Shown: one piece after another, positions 8,474 to 15,780 of the stretch
Layout of the letters: each line of letters opens with the position of its first letter
Position numbering within the stretch: the stretch's first letter is position 1
NCBI RefSeq assembly: GCF_003269295.1
Contig: NZ_QLTT01000014.1
Coordinates: 62,001 to 126,000 of the forward strand
Source: Lentzea atacamensis
GTDB lineage: Bacteria > Actinomycetota > Actinomycetes > Mycobacteriales > Pseudonocardiaceae
Length of the DNA stretch: 64,000 bases
Direction of reading: 5' to 3'
The notes under the pieces: model-generated
The model's input: only the letters and a program-made list of their open reading frames with translations
Told to the model about the DNA's origin: nothing
Database searches by the model: none
Translations under genes and position numbers: made by a program

Positions 8474-9010
8474 GTGAGTCAGCAGATCCTTCTACAACCG
8501 AACGGCAAGTTCGCCATTTACTCGAGCATCACCGACACGATCATCGCCTGGGACGCGACCGCGGAGGAGATCGTCGAGTTGACGACAACCGCTCGGCAGG
8601 AAACCAGGCGCGTGCTAGGCCACGTCGTGGCAGGTGAGCCGCACAAGGCCTACTTCCAGTTCACCTTGACGTGGGAACAGGCCATGAAACTGGACCGTGA
8701 GAACGGGGGCACGGTCTGGCAAGAAGGCCTTGCCGTGCAGCACAACCAGCACCGGGTCCCGCCGACGCCCAAGCCCATTGCCGCCACACCGGGTCCCATC
8801 CAGCCCGCCGCAGACCTGGTGTTCGTGCACGTCTACCAACCCACCGGCGAGCCGTACTGCGCTGACGTCACCTACCTGCAGGACACCCCGGCCGCCACCT
8901 TCGCCCAGTGGGTCATCAATTACGACGACCACGACCTCTACGGCGGCCAGACCGTCAGGATCATCACTCGCACCGGAGCCACCGTCTACACCGAAACCCT
9001 CGCCGGCTAG
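8474..9010 (+). CDS. Hypothetical two-domain protein
   Basis: 178 residues from the GTG at 8474, which follows GGAGGTGCG; upstream codons in the same frame fall in the structured leader. The N-terminal part (residues 1-95) is helical and polar (TAEEIVELTTTARQETRRVL). A proline-rich linker (PPTPKPIAATPGPI) leads to a C-terminal domain that looks beta-rich (DLVFVHVYQPTGEPYCADVT, YGGQTVRIITRTG). Neither domain is recognised. Confidence 0.65.
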   Translation: MSQQILLQPNGKFAIYSSITDTIIAWDATAEEIVELTTTARQETRRVLGHVVAGEPHKAYFQFTLTWEQAMKLDRENGGTVWQEGLAVQHNQHRVPPTPKPIAATPGPIQPAADLVFVHVYQPTGEPYCADVTYLQDTPAATFAQWVINYDDHDLYGGQTVRIITRTGATVYTETLAG

Positions 9011-9052
9011 CGCACGAACCGCTGACACCGACAGCGGACCGCGGACAGGCTC

Positions 9053-9127
9053 GCCGTTCTTCGGTCACGCCAACCAGCACATCCCGCCCTGCTGGGCGGG
9101 ATGTGCTGCGTCTGCGGTGTGAACGGC
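9053..9127 (+). promoter_or_regulatory. Hairpin leader upstream of the PP-loop gene (type B-like)
   Basis: Inner stem CAGCACATCCCGCC (9075-9088) with GGCGGGATGTGCTG (9095-9108), 14 perfect pairs; outer GCCGTTC (9053-9059) with GAACGGC (9121-9127). It is followed by an 8-bp pairing of AAACGAGA (9139) with TCTCGTTT (9194). The start codon is 144 nt beyond the outer stem. Confidence 0.6.
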
Positions 9128-9180
9128 GGCCGACCCGGAAACGAGAGACGACCCAGGGCCGTCTGGCCAGCGCTGCTCAC

Positions 9181-9271
9181 GTCGCCCCCACCTTCTCGTT
9201 TAGTTCCAACGCATTCCCGCATCCGAACGAGGGCGGAGCCATGCCCGCGACACCTGAAGGAGGCCATGTCG
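9181..9271 (+). promoter_or_regulatory. Shared leader, copy 1 (PP-loop gene)
   Basis: About 90 nt before the ATG at 9272 align with 12572-12662 before the ParB-like gene. Shared blocks include CATTCCCGCAT, AGGGCG(G/C)AGCCATGCCCG and ACACCTGAA. Within it, ATG 9241 with a GGAG box opens a short frame (M-P-A-T-P-E-G-G-H) that overlaps the main start, which may be a leader peptide. The matching copy opens M-P-E-T-P-E-T-G-P-H. Confidence 0.65.
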
Positions 9272-10639
9272 ATGCCCGCGAACACCCTCACCGGGCAAAG
9301 GCGTGACGGGGTCACCGCCCTGCTGGATCCGCTCGGTGACCGCATCGCAGAGGAGGTCGCACTCCAGGCTGTCCGCCAGGCGCAGGCGAGCCTCGGGCTG
9401 CTGCGGCCACCACCGGTGGTCCTACCGCTGACGGTCATCCGTGGCCAGCCACCTCCCAAGGTGGTGCTGGGTTACGGGCTGGGCTGCGACTCCAGCGCGA
9501 TCCTCGCCCGCTGGCTCGCCGACCCCTCCAGCCGGGACTTCGACCTCAGCGAGCTCGCGGTGATCACCGGCATGACGGGGCAGGAATGGCCCACCACCCG
9601 CCGCCTGGTCGAGACCCACTTGTTGCCGCAGATGACCGCGGCGGGTGTGCGGTACATCCAGGTCGCCCGGCACGGCGCCCGCCAAGCCGATGGCGTGGAC
9701 ATCCTGTCCGACACCCGCGCGCCGGACCGGCTGCACCTGGTGGGGGCCTGGACGCTGGCGCACGAGATGTTCAACGGCGGGACCGTCCCGCAGACGACTG
9801 GTGACCGACTGTGCAGCCAGCACTTCAAGGCCTGGCCGCTTGACACCGTGATCGCCGAGCTCACCCAGGGCCAGCCGTACCGGCACGTCATGGGCTACGA
9901 ACTCGGCGAAGCCCGCCGCGCCGAGCGCGACGCGAAGTACAACACCACGCTGCGCACCGGCCAATACCCGCTGCGCGAGTGGGGCTGGGATCGCGCCCGC
10001 GCCCAGGCGTTCCTGCGCACCACCTTCGACCTGGAGCAGGACTGGGTCAAAAGCGCCTGCACCTACTGCCCTTTCGCGTTGACGACCCAGGCAGGGCGAG
10101 TGGAAGCCGTGGCCCGGTTCGTCGCCGAACCCGACGCCGGCGTGCTGGCGCTCGCGATGGAGTTCGCCGCCACCGCGCTCAACCCCACCCAGGGCCTGAT
10201 CAAAGGACAACGGCTGCTGTCGCTGCTGCGCGCCTCAACCGGCACCGCCGCGGTGCTCGCGGCGTTCACCGAGCTGCTGGCCAGCCTGCCGTGGGCGGTC
10301 TACGACGTGCGCCGCGCGCTGTCGCCCCGCACGGACGGCAAGGCCAATCACGCTCGATCGGTGCGCATCCTCGACGTCGGCGAGCCCGGCCGCATGCGCG
10401 CCCGCCTGGACCAGCGAGCCCGCTGCGCGGGAGTGCCGGTGACCATCGGCGACCCGGCATTCCCCGACGACACCCACCCGCGTGCCTGGCTGCGTCACCG
10501 CGAACCGCACCAGCTCGCCGACGGCACACCGACCGGCGAGCAGTTCCTCACCATCGCGCCCGCCACCGCGCAATCCAAGACCGGCCCGGCCTTCCCCGCC
10601 GCGTGGGCGGCCGCCTCCCAGCTCCGCCTCACCGTCTGA
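9272..10639 (+). CDS. PP-loop (PAPS reductase-like) family protein
   Basis: 455 residues from the ATG at 9272, placed 8 nt after AAGGAGG; another ATG lies two codons earlier. PP-loop ATP-pyrophosphatase fold: the nucleotide-binding loop is GLGCDSSA at about residues 69-76, a variant of SGGxDS. A CTYCPF motif near residue 270 resembles the metal- or cluster-binding cysteines of DndC/PAPS reductase relatives. Such enzymes adenylate a substrate for reduction, thiolation or amidation; QueC, which makes preQ0, also has this fold. It is followed by an unknown protein, a DpdA homologue and a ParB-like protein, which points to DNA modification (inference). Confidence 0.75.
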   Translation: MPANTLTGQRRDGVTALLDPLGDRIAEEVALQAVRQAQASLGLLRPPPVVLPLTVIRGQPPPKVVLGYGLGCDSSAILARWLADPSSRDFDLSELAVITGMTGQEWPTTRRLVETHLLPQMTAAGVRYIQVARHGARQADGVDILSDTRAPDRLHLVGAWTLAHEMFNGGTVPQTTGDRLCSQHFKAWPLDTVIAELTQGQPYRHVMGYELGEARRAERDAKYNTTLRTGQYPLREWGWDRARAQAFLRTTFDLEQDWVKSACTYCPFALTTQAGRVEAVARFVAEPDAGVLALAMEFAATALNPTQGLIKGQRLLSLLRASTGTAAVLAAFTELLASLPWAVYDVRRALSPRTDGKANHARSVRILDVGEPGRMRARLDQRARCAGVPVTIGDPAFPDDTHPRAWLRHREPHQLADGTPTGEQFLTIAPATAQSKTGPAFPAAWAAASQLRLTV

Positions 10640-10687
10640 ACCAACCCCACCTGCACTATCGCGCCGACAAAGGGAGACGACCCGACC

Positions 10688-11371
10688 ATGGGCAACTTCA
10701 CCTCTGGATCCGCCACCATCCACGCCTGCCCGCCGCACCGCGTCCGCACCGTGATGGACATCCTCGAGCGGTACGGCCTCGTCGACTACGACGAGCAGCC
10801 CGACCGCCTCACCCTGGCCTTGGGCGAGCCCTACAGCGCGGAAGGAACGTTCTCGTTCGGCGACGCCACTGCGCTGGCCAACATGCTGATCGAGGCCGCG
10901 CCCGACGTCGCGTTCACCGCTCACGAGGAACCCCTCGGTGAGCCGGGCACGACCTGCTCGTACGTGCCCGGCCTCGGCCTGTTCGCCGCACCCTGCGACA
11001 ACTACGGCGAGGCGTTGTTCGGCCAGTCCGACGTCCTGCAGTGGCTCGACGAACCCGCCGACGTGCGGGACGCCAAGCTCGGTGTGCCGTGGCGGACCGC
11101 GATCGCCGCGATGCCCGACGGCACCGTCGAGGAACCGGAATCCTCTGTCGCGCACTGGGTTCCGCACCACTGCGAACTCACCGTCCACAGCAAGAGCGAG
11201 GGCCCGCTGCGCCTCACCGTCTGGCCGGCCGACGGTCAGACCACACCCGATTTCGCCGCGGCCGACAAGTCCCTCAAGGAACTGGGCTTCGAGCGTTTCC
11301 GCGACTGGACCGCGCTCGACGAGACCTCCCAGCTGTGGCGCACCGACGTCTACGAGTCCCGCTCGCAGTAA
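10688..11371 (+). CDS. Hypothetical protein in the DpdA region
   Basis: 227 residues, acidic, no recognised domain. ATG start after AAAGGGAGACGACC. It is only 48 nt behind the PP-loop gene without a long hairpin between, so the two are likely co-transcribed. Sequence blocks such as HRVRTVMDILERYGLVDYDE near the start and LKELGFERFRDWTALDE near the end look like paired alpha/beta units. Its position suggests an accessory role to the modification genes, but nothing in its sequence proves that. Confidence 0.65.
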   Translation: MGNFTSGSATIHACPPHRVRTVMDILERYGLVDYDEQPDRLTLALGEPYSAEGTFSFGDATALANMLIEAAPDVAFTAHEEPLGEPGTTCSYVPGLGLFAAPCDNYGEALFGQSDVLQWLDEPADVRDAKLGVPWRTAIAAMPDGTVEEPESSVAHWVPHHCELTVHSKSEGPLRLTVWPADGQTTPDFAAADKSLKELGFERFRDWTALDETSQLWRTDVYESRSQ

Positions 11372-11433
11372 CGCTCACGCCCGTCCCGGCAGGGCACGTC
11401 CGTCGCTGCTTGCGTGCACTCGCCTGAGCGGGA

Positions 11434-11518
11434 CCTTCCCGCCGGGGCTGGGTGGCGCGACCGGACTGCCGCCCGATGTCCGGCCGCGCCGCCCAGCCCC
11501 GGCCGGACATCGGGAAGG
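11434..11518 (+). promoter_or_regulatory. Possible pseudoknot leader masking the dpdA-like ribosome binding site
   Basis: Three long pairings overlap. P1: CCTTCCCG (11434-11441) with CGGGAAGG (11511-11518), which contains the ribosome binding site. P2: 11442-11459 with 11485-11502, 18 pairs including one wobble. P3: CCCGATGTCCGGCCG (11472-11486) with CGGCCGGACATCGGG (11500-11514), 15 perfect pairs. P3 starts inside the P2 loop and ends outside it, so trimmed P2 and P3 could form a long H-type pseudoknot, or the stems could exclude each other as a switch. The ATG is 9 nt downstream. Confidence 0.75.
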
Positions 11519-11527
11519 AGAACCTCG

Positions 11528-12415
11528 ATGCCGGTCTACGCCCCGATCCGCCGCGCGCAGTGGCCGCGCATGTACGACCTCACGATCACGCCCTGGACGC
11601 AGAACGACCGCGCACGCGACCCAGCGCGCCGGCTCATGTTCTTCCTGGGCTCGCACCGTCCGTGGTGGCTGACGCACAGCCCGGTGCCGCTGTGCGTCTC
11701 CGCGCACACGCTCGCCGCCTACAAGCCCGGCAGCCTCGCGATGCCGATCGCCGGCGTGCCGTACGTCATCGACAGCGGCGCCTACACCGAGATCCACGAC
11801 CACGGCGCCTGGCGCTGGAACGAAGACACCTACGGCGGCATGGTCTACCGCTTCATGGGCGACATCGGCATGCCGATGTTCGTGGCGCCTCTCGACAGCC
11901 CTTGCGAGCCGGACGTCCTGCTCCGCGCCGGCGCCACGGTGCTCGAGCACCAGGAGGACACCCTCGAGTCCTACCTGTACCTGGCCCGCGAGTTCCCGCA
12001 CGCTCCATGGCTGCCTGTGCTTCAGGGCTGGTCCCTTGAGGACTACGTGCGTCACGACGCGATGTACCGCAAAGCGGGCATCGACCTGGCCGCACAGCCG
12101 CTGGTAGGGCTCGGCTCGGTGTGCCGCAGGGGCTCCATCAAACCCATCGGTGTCATCGCCGAACACTTCGCCCGCCGCGGCTACCGGCTGCACGGGTTCG
12201 GCCTGAAGGTCACGGCGCTGCGGGCCTACGCCCCGTACTTCCGCTCAGCGGACAGCATGGCCTGGTCCGACCAGGCGAGGAAGACCGAGCTCCGGCTGCC
12301 TGGCTGCCGGCACAAGGGAATCTGCAACAACTGCCCGCGCTGGGCCTTGACCTGGCGCGAACAGGTCATCGACGCGATCCGCGAGTCGGAGAACTACCGC
12401 CCAGCCCTGGTCTGA
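11528..12415 (+). CDS. DpdA-like deazapurine DNA modification protein (TGT fold)
   Basis: 295 residues; ATG after GGAAGGAG. It resembles the DpdA group of tRNA-guanine transglycosylase relatives, which exchange guanine in DNA for a 7-deazaguanine such as preQ0. Evidence: MFFLGSHRPWWL at about residue 37, DSGAYTEI at 82-89 (the conserved Asp-Ser-Gly-Gly/Ala), an APLDSPCEP block, PVLQGWSLEDYVRHD at about 160, VGLGSVCRRG at about 193, LHGFGLKVTALR and SADSMAWSDQARK, then a metal site CRHKGICNNC near residue 260. No queC/D/E or folE gene is visible in this window, so a precursor would have to come from the host. It lies between a PP-loop gene and a ParB-like gene. Confidence 0.8.
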   Translation: MPVYAPIRRAQWPRMYDLTITPWTQNDRARDPARRLMFFLGSHRPWWLTHSPVPLCVSAHTLAAYKPGSLAMPIAGVPYVIDSGAYTEIHDHGAWRWNEDTYGGMVYRFMGDIGMPMFVAPLDSPCEPDVLLRAGATVLEHQEDTLESYLYLAREFPHAPWLPVLQGWSLEDYVRHDAMYRKAGIDLAAQPLVGLGSVCRRGSIKPIGVIAEHFARRGYRLHGFGLKVTALRAYAPYFRSADSMAWSDQARKTELRLPGCRHKGICNNCPRWALTWREQVIDAIRESENYRPALV

Positions 12416-12430
12416 GCAAGGGCGCCCGCA

Positions 12431-12555
12431 CCGCCGGGCCCTGGTGTGCGCCGCGCAGCGTGCACCCCCGAGGGCGGGGTGTCCAGCAAACAGCGCTGGA
12501 CACCCCGCCCTCAGCGGCGCCGCACAGCGAGCGCACCACCGGACCACGCCGGCGG
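12431..12555 (+). promoter_or_regulatory. Type B structured leader, copy 1 (ParB-like gene)
   Basis: Inner stem 12470-12487 with 12495-12512, 18 perfect pairs, ending GTGTCCAGC-(AAACAGC)-GCTGGACAC. Outer elements GGTGTGCGC (12443) with GCGCACCACC (12531) and CCGCCGG (12431) with CCGGCGG (12549). The loop and apical nine pairs match the element at about 49362-49404. It lies 15 nt after the DpdA-like stop and 107 nt before the ParB-like start. Confidence 0.7.
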
Positions 12556-12571
12556 CGACCACGCCCCGGTT

Positions 12572-12662
12572 ACGGAATCCCCCTTTTTCTTTCGCGCCAA
12601 CACATTCCCGCATTCACGCCAGGGCGCAGCCATGCCCGAAACACCTGAAACGGGGCCACACG
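12572..12662 (+). promoter_or_regulatory. Shared leader, copy 2 (ParB-like gene)
   Basis: The counterpart of the leader at 9181-9271: a pyrimidine-rich stretch, then the CATTCCCGCAT block, AGGGCGCAGCCATGCCCG and ACACCTGAA, ending at the main ATG. ATG 12632 opens a second frame that continues across the main start for a long way, so in this copy a leader peptide would not end before the gene. Confidence 0.65.
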
Positions 12663-14486
12663 ATGACCACGACCCTCGACACCGAGCACGACGTCACCCC
12701 TGCCGACGACGCCGAGATCGTTCCCCTGACAGTGGACGTCACGAACGAGAAGACCGAGTACCCGTACATCCTGCGCAGGGTCGACCCACGCAGGCTGCGC
12801 GCGGTCGGCAACTCCCGCGAGATCGGCGACATCCGCACCGAACGGCCCGACCTGATCGAGTCGATCGCCGCGAACGGCATGGACCCGAAAGCCTCGCTGA
12901 TCATGACGGTTCCGGACCCGACGGACGGCGTCGTGGGGGTTATCGCGGGCTTCAACCGCCACGCCGCCGCGGTGGAGGTCAGGAAGCTGGAAAACCCGGA
13001 TCTTCTGATCGACATCGTGGTGCACGAGCCTGGCACCACCAGGGCAGACATCCTGGTAGCGCAAAGCAACGAGAACGGCCACCGCAAAGACTTCACCGAG
13101 TTCGAACAGGCCGGTATCTACGAGGAACTCTCGCTGTTCGGCCTCGACGCCGAGACGATCGCCAGGAGGGTGACCCACTCTGTCGAGCGCGTCGAGGCAG
13201 GCCTGAAGGTCGCTGCCAGTCCGCGGACCCGCGCCGCGAGCGCGGCCATGCCTGACACCGACATTCTGCTGATGTCCGCGCTCGCCGACATCACCGACGA
13301 GGCCGATCACGCCGAGCTCGTCGAGGTCCTCAACACCAACCCCCGCAACTTCCAGTGGCGGCTGCGGCAGAAGCTCGTCGCGCAGAACCAGCGGATCAAG
13401 CAGGCCGAAGAGGCGCAGCGGCTGCAGGAGAACGGCGTCGCGGTCGTCGACGACCGCGACCTGCCCGACACCGCCGAGTCCGTGGACGAACTCTGCGGCG
13501 CCGACGACCTCACGCCGCTCGACCCGGACCAGCACGCCACCTGCCCAGGGCACGCCGTCGCGATCGAGGTGGACAGTGACCTCGACGTCGAACTGACCGA
13601 GTACTGCCTGGACTACGCCGCGTTCGGCCACCGCACGATCGCGCAGGTGAAGATCGAGGCGGCGCGCGCCGAGCTGCAGGCCGCCGGCGTCCGGCAGGTC
13701 GCCTCCGACGACGCCACCGCGGTCACCCTGCGCGGGCTGCTCGCCGACGAGAGCGCGGAGCACCACCTCAGCGACGACGAGCACGCCGACTGCCCCGGCC
13801 ACGCGGCCTACGTCGAGGACGTCCTGGTCTACGACAAGGCCAAGGTCGTCTTCGTCTGCACCGACTACGCCGCCCACGGCCACCTCCTGCGCGAGGGGTT
13901 CAAGTCCGAGGCCACGCGCTCGAGGGAATGGAAGGCCGCGGAGAACAAGCGCGCCGCGGCCAACAACAAGCTGTGGAAGAAGGCGAAAACCGACCGCCGC
14001 AAGTGGCTGGAGAAGACCTGCTTCAAGGGGTGGCGCAGCCGCGACGAGAAGTCGCTGCCCGCGCGGCTGCAGAACTGGCTCGCGCTCGCCGAGGTGCAGG
14101 CCAGCCACTACCTGGCAGAGGCCGCCCCCATGCACAGCTACGCCTGCACGCTGCTGGGCCTGGACCAGTCCAAGGGCAACATCCGCAGCGAGTACCCGAT
14201 CGCCGTGCACCTGCGCAAGCGGACCACGTCCGCGGCCCAGGCCGCGCACATCCGTCTCGCCATGGTGCTCGCCGCGTGCGAGAGCCACTTCAACGCCGGC
14301 TACACCAGCACCGCCGACGGATCGTGGCGTAAGCCGAGCGAGGACACGCGCTTCTACTTCGAGGTGCTGGCCTTTCTCGGTTATCCGGCCGAGCACATCG
14401 AGAAGGTCGTCCTCGACCCCGACCTCGACATCGAGCGCTGGCCCCACCTCGCGCCCGGCTGGGTCCCCGGCGCCAAAGCCGCGTAG
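12663..14486 (+). CDS. ParB-like protein with duplicated Cys-His modules
   Basis: 607 residues, ATG start. Residues about 30-115 are a ParB/sulfiredoxin-like N-terminal domain (RPDLIESIAANGMDPKASL, then GVIAGFNRHAAAVEV in place of the classical GERRxxA box). A helix-turn-helix region follows (FTEFEQAGIYEELSLFGLDA). Next come two copies of a 45-residue module: HATCPGHAVAIE...YCLDYAAFGH at about 297-330 and HADCPGHAAYVE...VCTDYAAHGH at about 376-410, possibly metal sites. The remainder is basic and helical. It could be a partition protein, but no ParA is seen nearby, and it sits next to a DpdA homologue, so site recognition for DNA modification is the alternative. Confidence 0.75.
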   Translation: MTTTLDTEHDVTPADDAEIVPLTVDVTNEKTEYPYILRRVDPRRLRAVGNSREIGDIRTERPDLIESIAANGMDPKASLIMTVPDPTDGVVGVIAGFNRHAAAVEVRKLENPDLLIDIVVHEPGTTRADILVAQSNENGHRKDFTEFEQAGIYEELSLFGLDAETIARRVTHSVERVEAGLKVAASPRTRAASAAMPDTDILLMSALADITDEADHAELVEVLNTNPRNFQWRLRQKLVAQNQRIKQAEEAQRLQENGVAVVDDRDLPDTAESVDELCGADDLTPLDPDQHATCPGHAVAIEVDSDLDVELTEYCLDYAAFGHRTIAQVKIEAARAELQAAGVRQVASDDATAVTLRGLLADESAEHHLSDDEHADCPGHAAYVEDVLVYDKAKVVFVCTDYAAHGHLLREGFKSEATRSREWKAAENKRAAANNKLWKKAKTDRRKWLEKTCFKGWRSRDEKSLPARLQNWLALAEVQASHYLAEAAPMHSYACTLLGLDQSKGNIRSEYPIAVHLRKRTTSAAQAAHIRLAMVLAACESHFNAGYTSTADGSWRKPSEDTRFYFEVLAFLGYPAEHIEKVVLDPDLDIERWPHLAPGWVPGAKAA

Positions 14487-14655
14487 CGCGCATCCCTCTG
14501 GCGTGCCTGACACGGCATCGCCCGACCCTGTGCGCCGATTCTTCGGCCGCACGAGATGCGGGCGTTCCGGTCCGCCCCCACGTGGTCGCCACGCGAGTGC
14601 CGCGCCCAGCTGCTGTCTCCCCCAACCGCCTCCGTCCTATGAGGAGTGATCGACG

Positions 14656-14991
14656 TTGACCACGATGCTGCAACGTCCCGAAACGGAGACGGCGACGAAT
14701 CCCGCTCCGATCGTGTTCACCGCCACCTACGCCGACCTGTCGGCCGGGTTGCAGGCCGCGGACATCGCGATTGCGACCAAGCCAGTCGCACCGGTGATCG
14801 GCGGCGTGCTGCTGGAGGGCCTCGACGGCCGGCTGATGCTGACCAGCTGCGACCGGACCCTCGACCTACTCGCCCTGGACCGCCTGCGAACACAGGAAAG
14901 CTGGGACACCCGGCTCGCCGACGCTGCTCGTCGCCTCGGTCTTGGCCCGCACGCTCCAAGCCCCCGCTGGCTGCTTACCTGCTCGCAGTGA
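14656..14991 (+). pseudogene. Truncated DNA polymerase III beta (sliding clamp) N-terminal domain
   Basis: 111 residues from a TTG that follows GAGGAG by 9 nt. Residues about 20-75 resemble domain I of DnaN, with KPVAPVIGGVLLEGLDGRLM matching the clamp pattern (P-V/I-L-x-G-V-L-L-E-x-x-D-G-R-L). After about residue 75 the resemblance stops and the protein ends, whereas a clamp has about 370 residues in three domains. It therefore looks like a remnant of a plasmid-borne clamp. A short standalone clamp-like domain with another role is possible. Confidence 0.55.
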
Positions 14992-15206
14992 CGGGCCGCC
15001 CCCGCGAGCCCGGCTCGCGTGCCGCCGCAGGCCGGCTGATGCCCGTGTCCAGCTGATCCCGCGCCGCCGCCGATGAACGGCTCGGCACCGGCCGGATGAG
15101 ACAAGCCCCGCGGTGAGTCCATCCCAGCTGCCTCCAACACCGCACAACCGGTCATCTGGACACGGTTGACACGCACGCAATTCCAACGCTGATCGAGAGG
15201 GGTTTC

Positions 15207-15578
15207 ATGCTGCCCAGACTTCGATGGAAATCCCATTGCCGTAAATTGTTTTCCGCTATTCCGCGAATTCGCAATCGGCGCAAGACCGCGCCGGTCACCG
15301 ACCTGGTGATCTCCACCTATCTCGATCTCTCCACCTCGCACCTCGCTGAGAAGACCTGCATGGAGCTCGACTCCTACGAGGGCGTGCTCGCCCACAATAC
15401 CGAGTACGGCTGGCTGGTGTACGTGCCGCAGGAGCCCGTCTCTGAGTTCGCGGAGCCGGGTGAGTGGCCTGACGAGCTGATTCCCATCGTCGACCTTGCC
15501 CGCGTCAGCGGCTGTTCCTACATCCTTTTCGACGCGGACGCGTGCACCACGGAGCTACTTCCCACATTCGACTGGTAG
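15207..15578 (+). CDS. Hypothetical protein (possibly DUF5983-like)
   Basis: 123 residues. The ATG follows GAGAGGGG. The first 28 residues are basic and use codons less rich in GC (CRKLFSAIPRIRNRRK), unlike the rest, so an internal start near residue 30 is conceivable. The body (LVISTYLDLSTSHL, EYGWLVYVP, CSYILFDADA, ending LPTFDW) resembles a small family common on actinobacterial plasmids that I associate with DUF5983; the identification is from memory. Function unknown. Confidence 0.65.
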   Translation: MLPRLRWKSHCRKLFSAIPRIRNRRKTAPVTDLVISTYLDLSTSHLAEKTCMELDSYEGVLAHNTEYGWLVYVPQEPVSEFAEPGEWPDELIPIVDLARVSGCSYILFDADACTTELLPTFDW

Positions 15579-15698
15579 CCCAGCGTTCCCCGGCCACCCG
15601 CGAGTACAGCCTCGCCGTTGTCGTGGCCTGGATTGCGACCAACGAATCCCCCGCCGCTCCTCACCTTTCTGAACCGGCTCACCACTCCCCTCACCCGC

Positions 15699-15740
15699 GC
15701 GGCTGCTCGGCGCACCGATACCGGTCCGCCGAGCAGCCGC
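15699..15740 (+). promoter_or_regulatory. GC-rich hairpin upstream of the ChlI-domain gene
   Basis: GCGGCTGCTCGGCG (15699-15712) pairs perfectly with CGCCGAGCAGCCGC (15727-15740), 14 pairs and a 14-nt loop. It lies 41 nt before the start codon, after a 120-nt stretch with no other strong pairing. Terminator or leader element. Confidence 0.55.
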
Positions 15741-15780
15741 AGTTCGTCGTGCCCTCCCCTCCTGGAAAGGCCCCGTGACC

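Noticed and set aside
12570..14552. Minus-strand open frame of 660 codons opposite the ParB-like gene
   Set aside because: Low-complexity shadow; the + strand frame has a clear domain structure and start.
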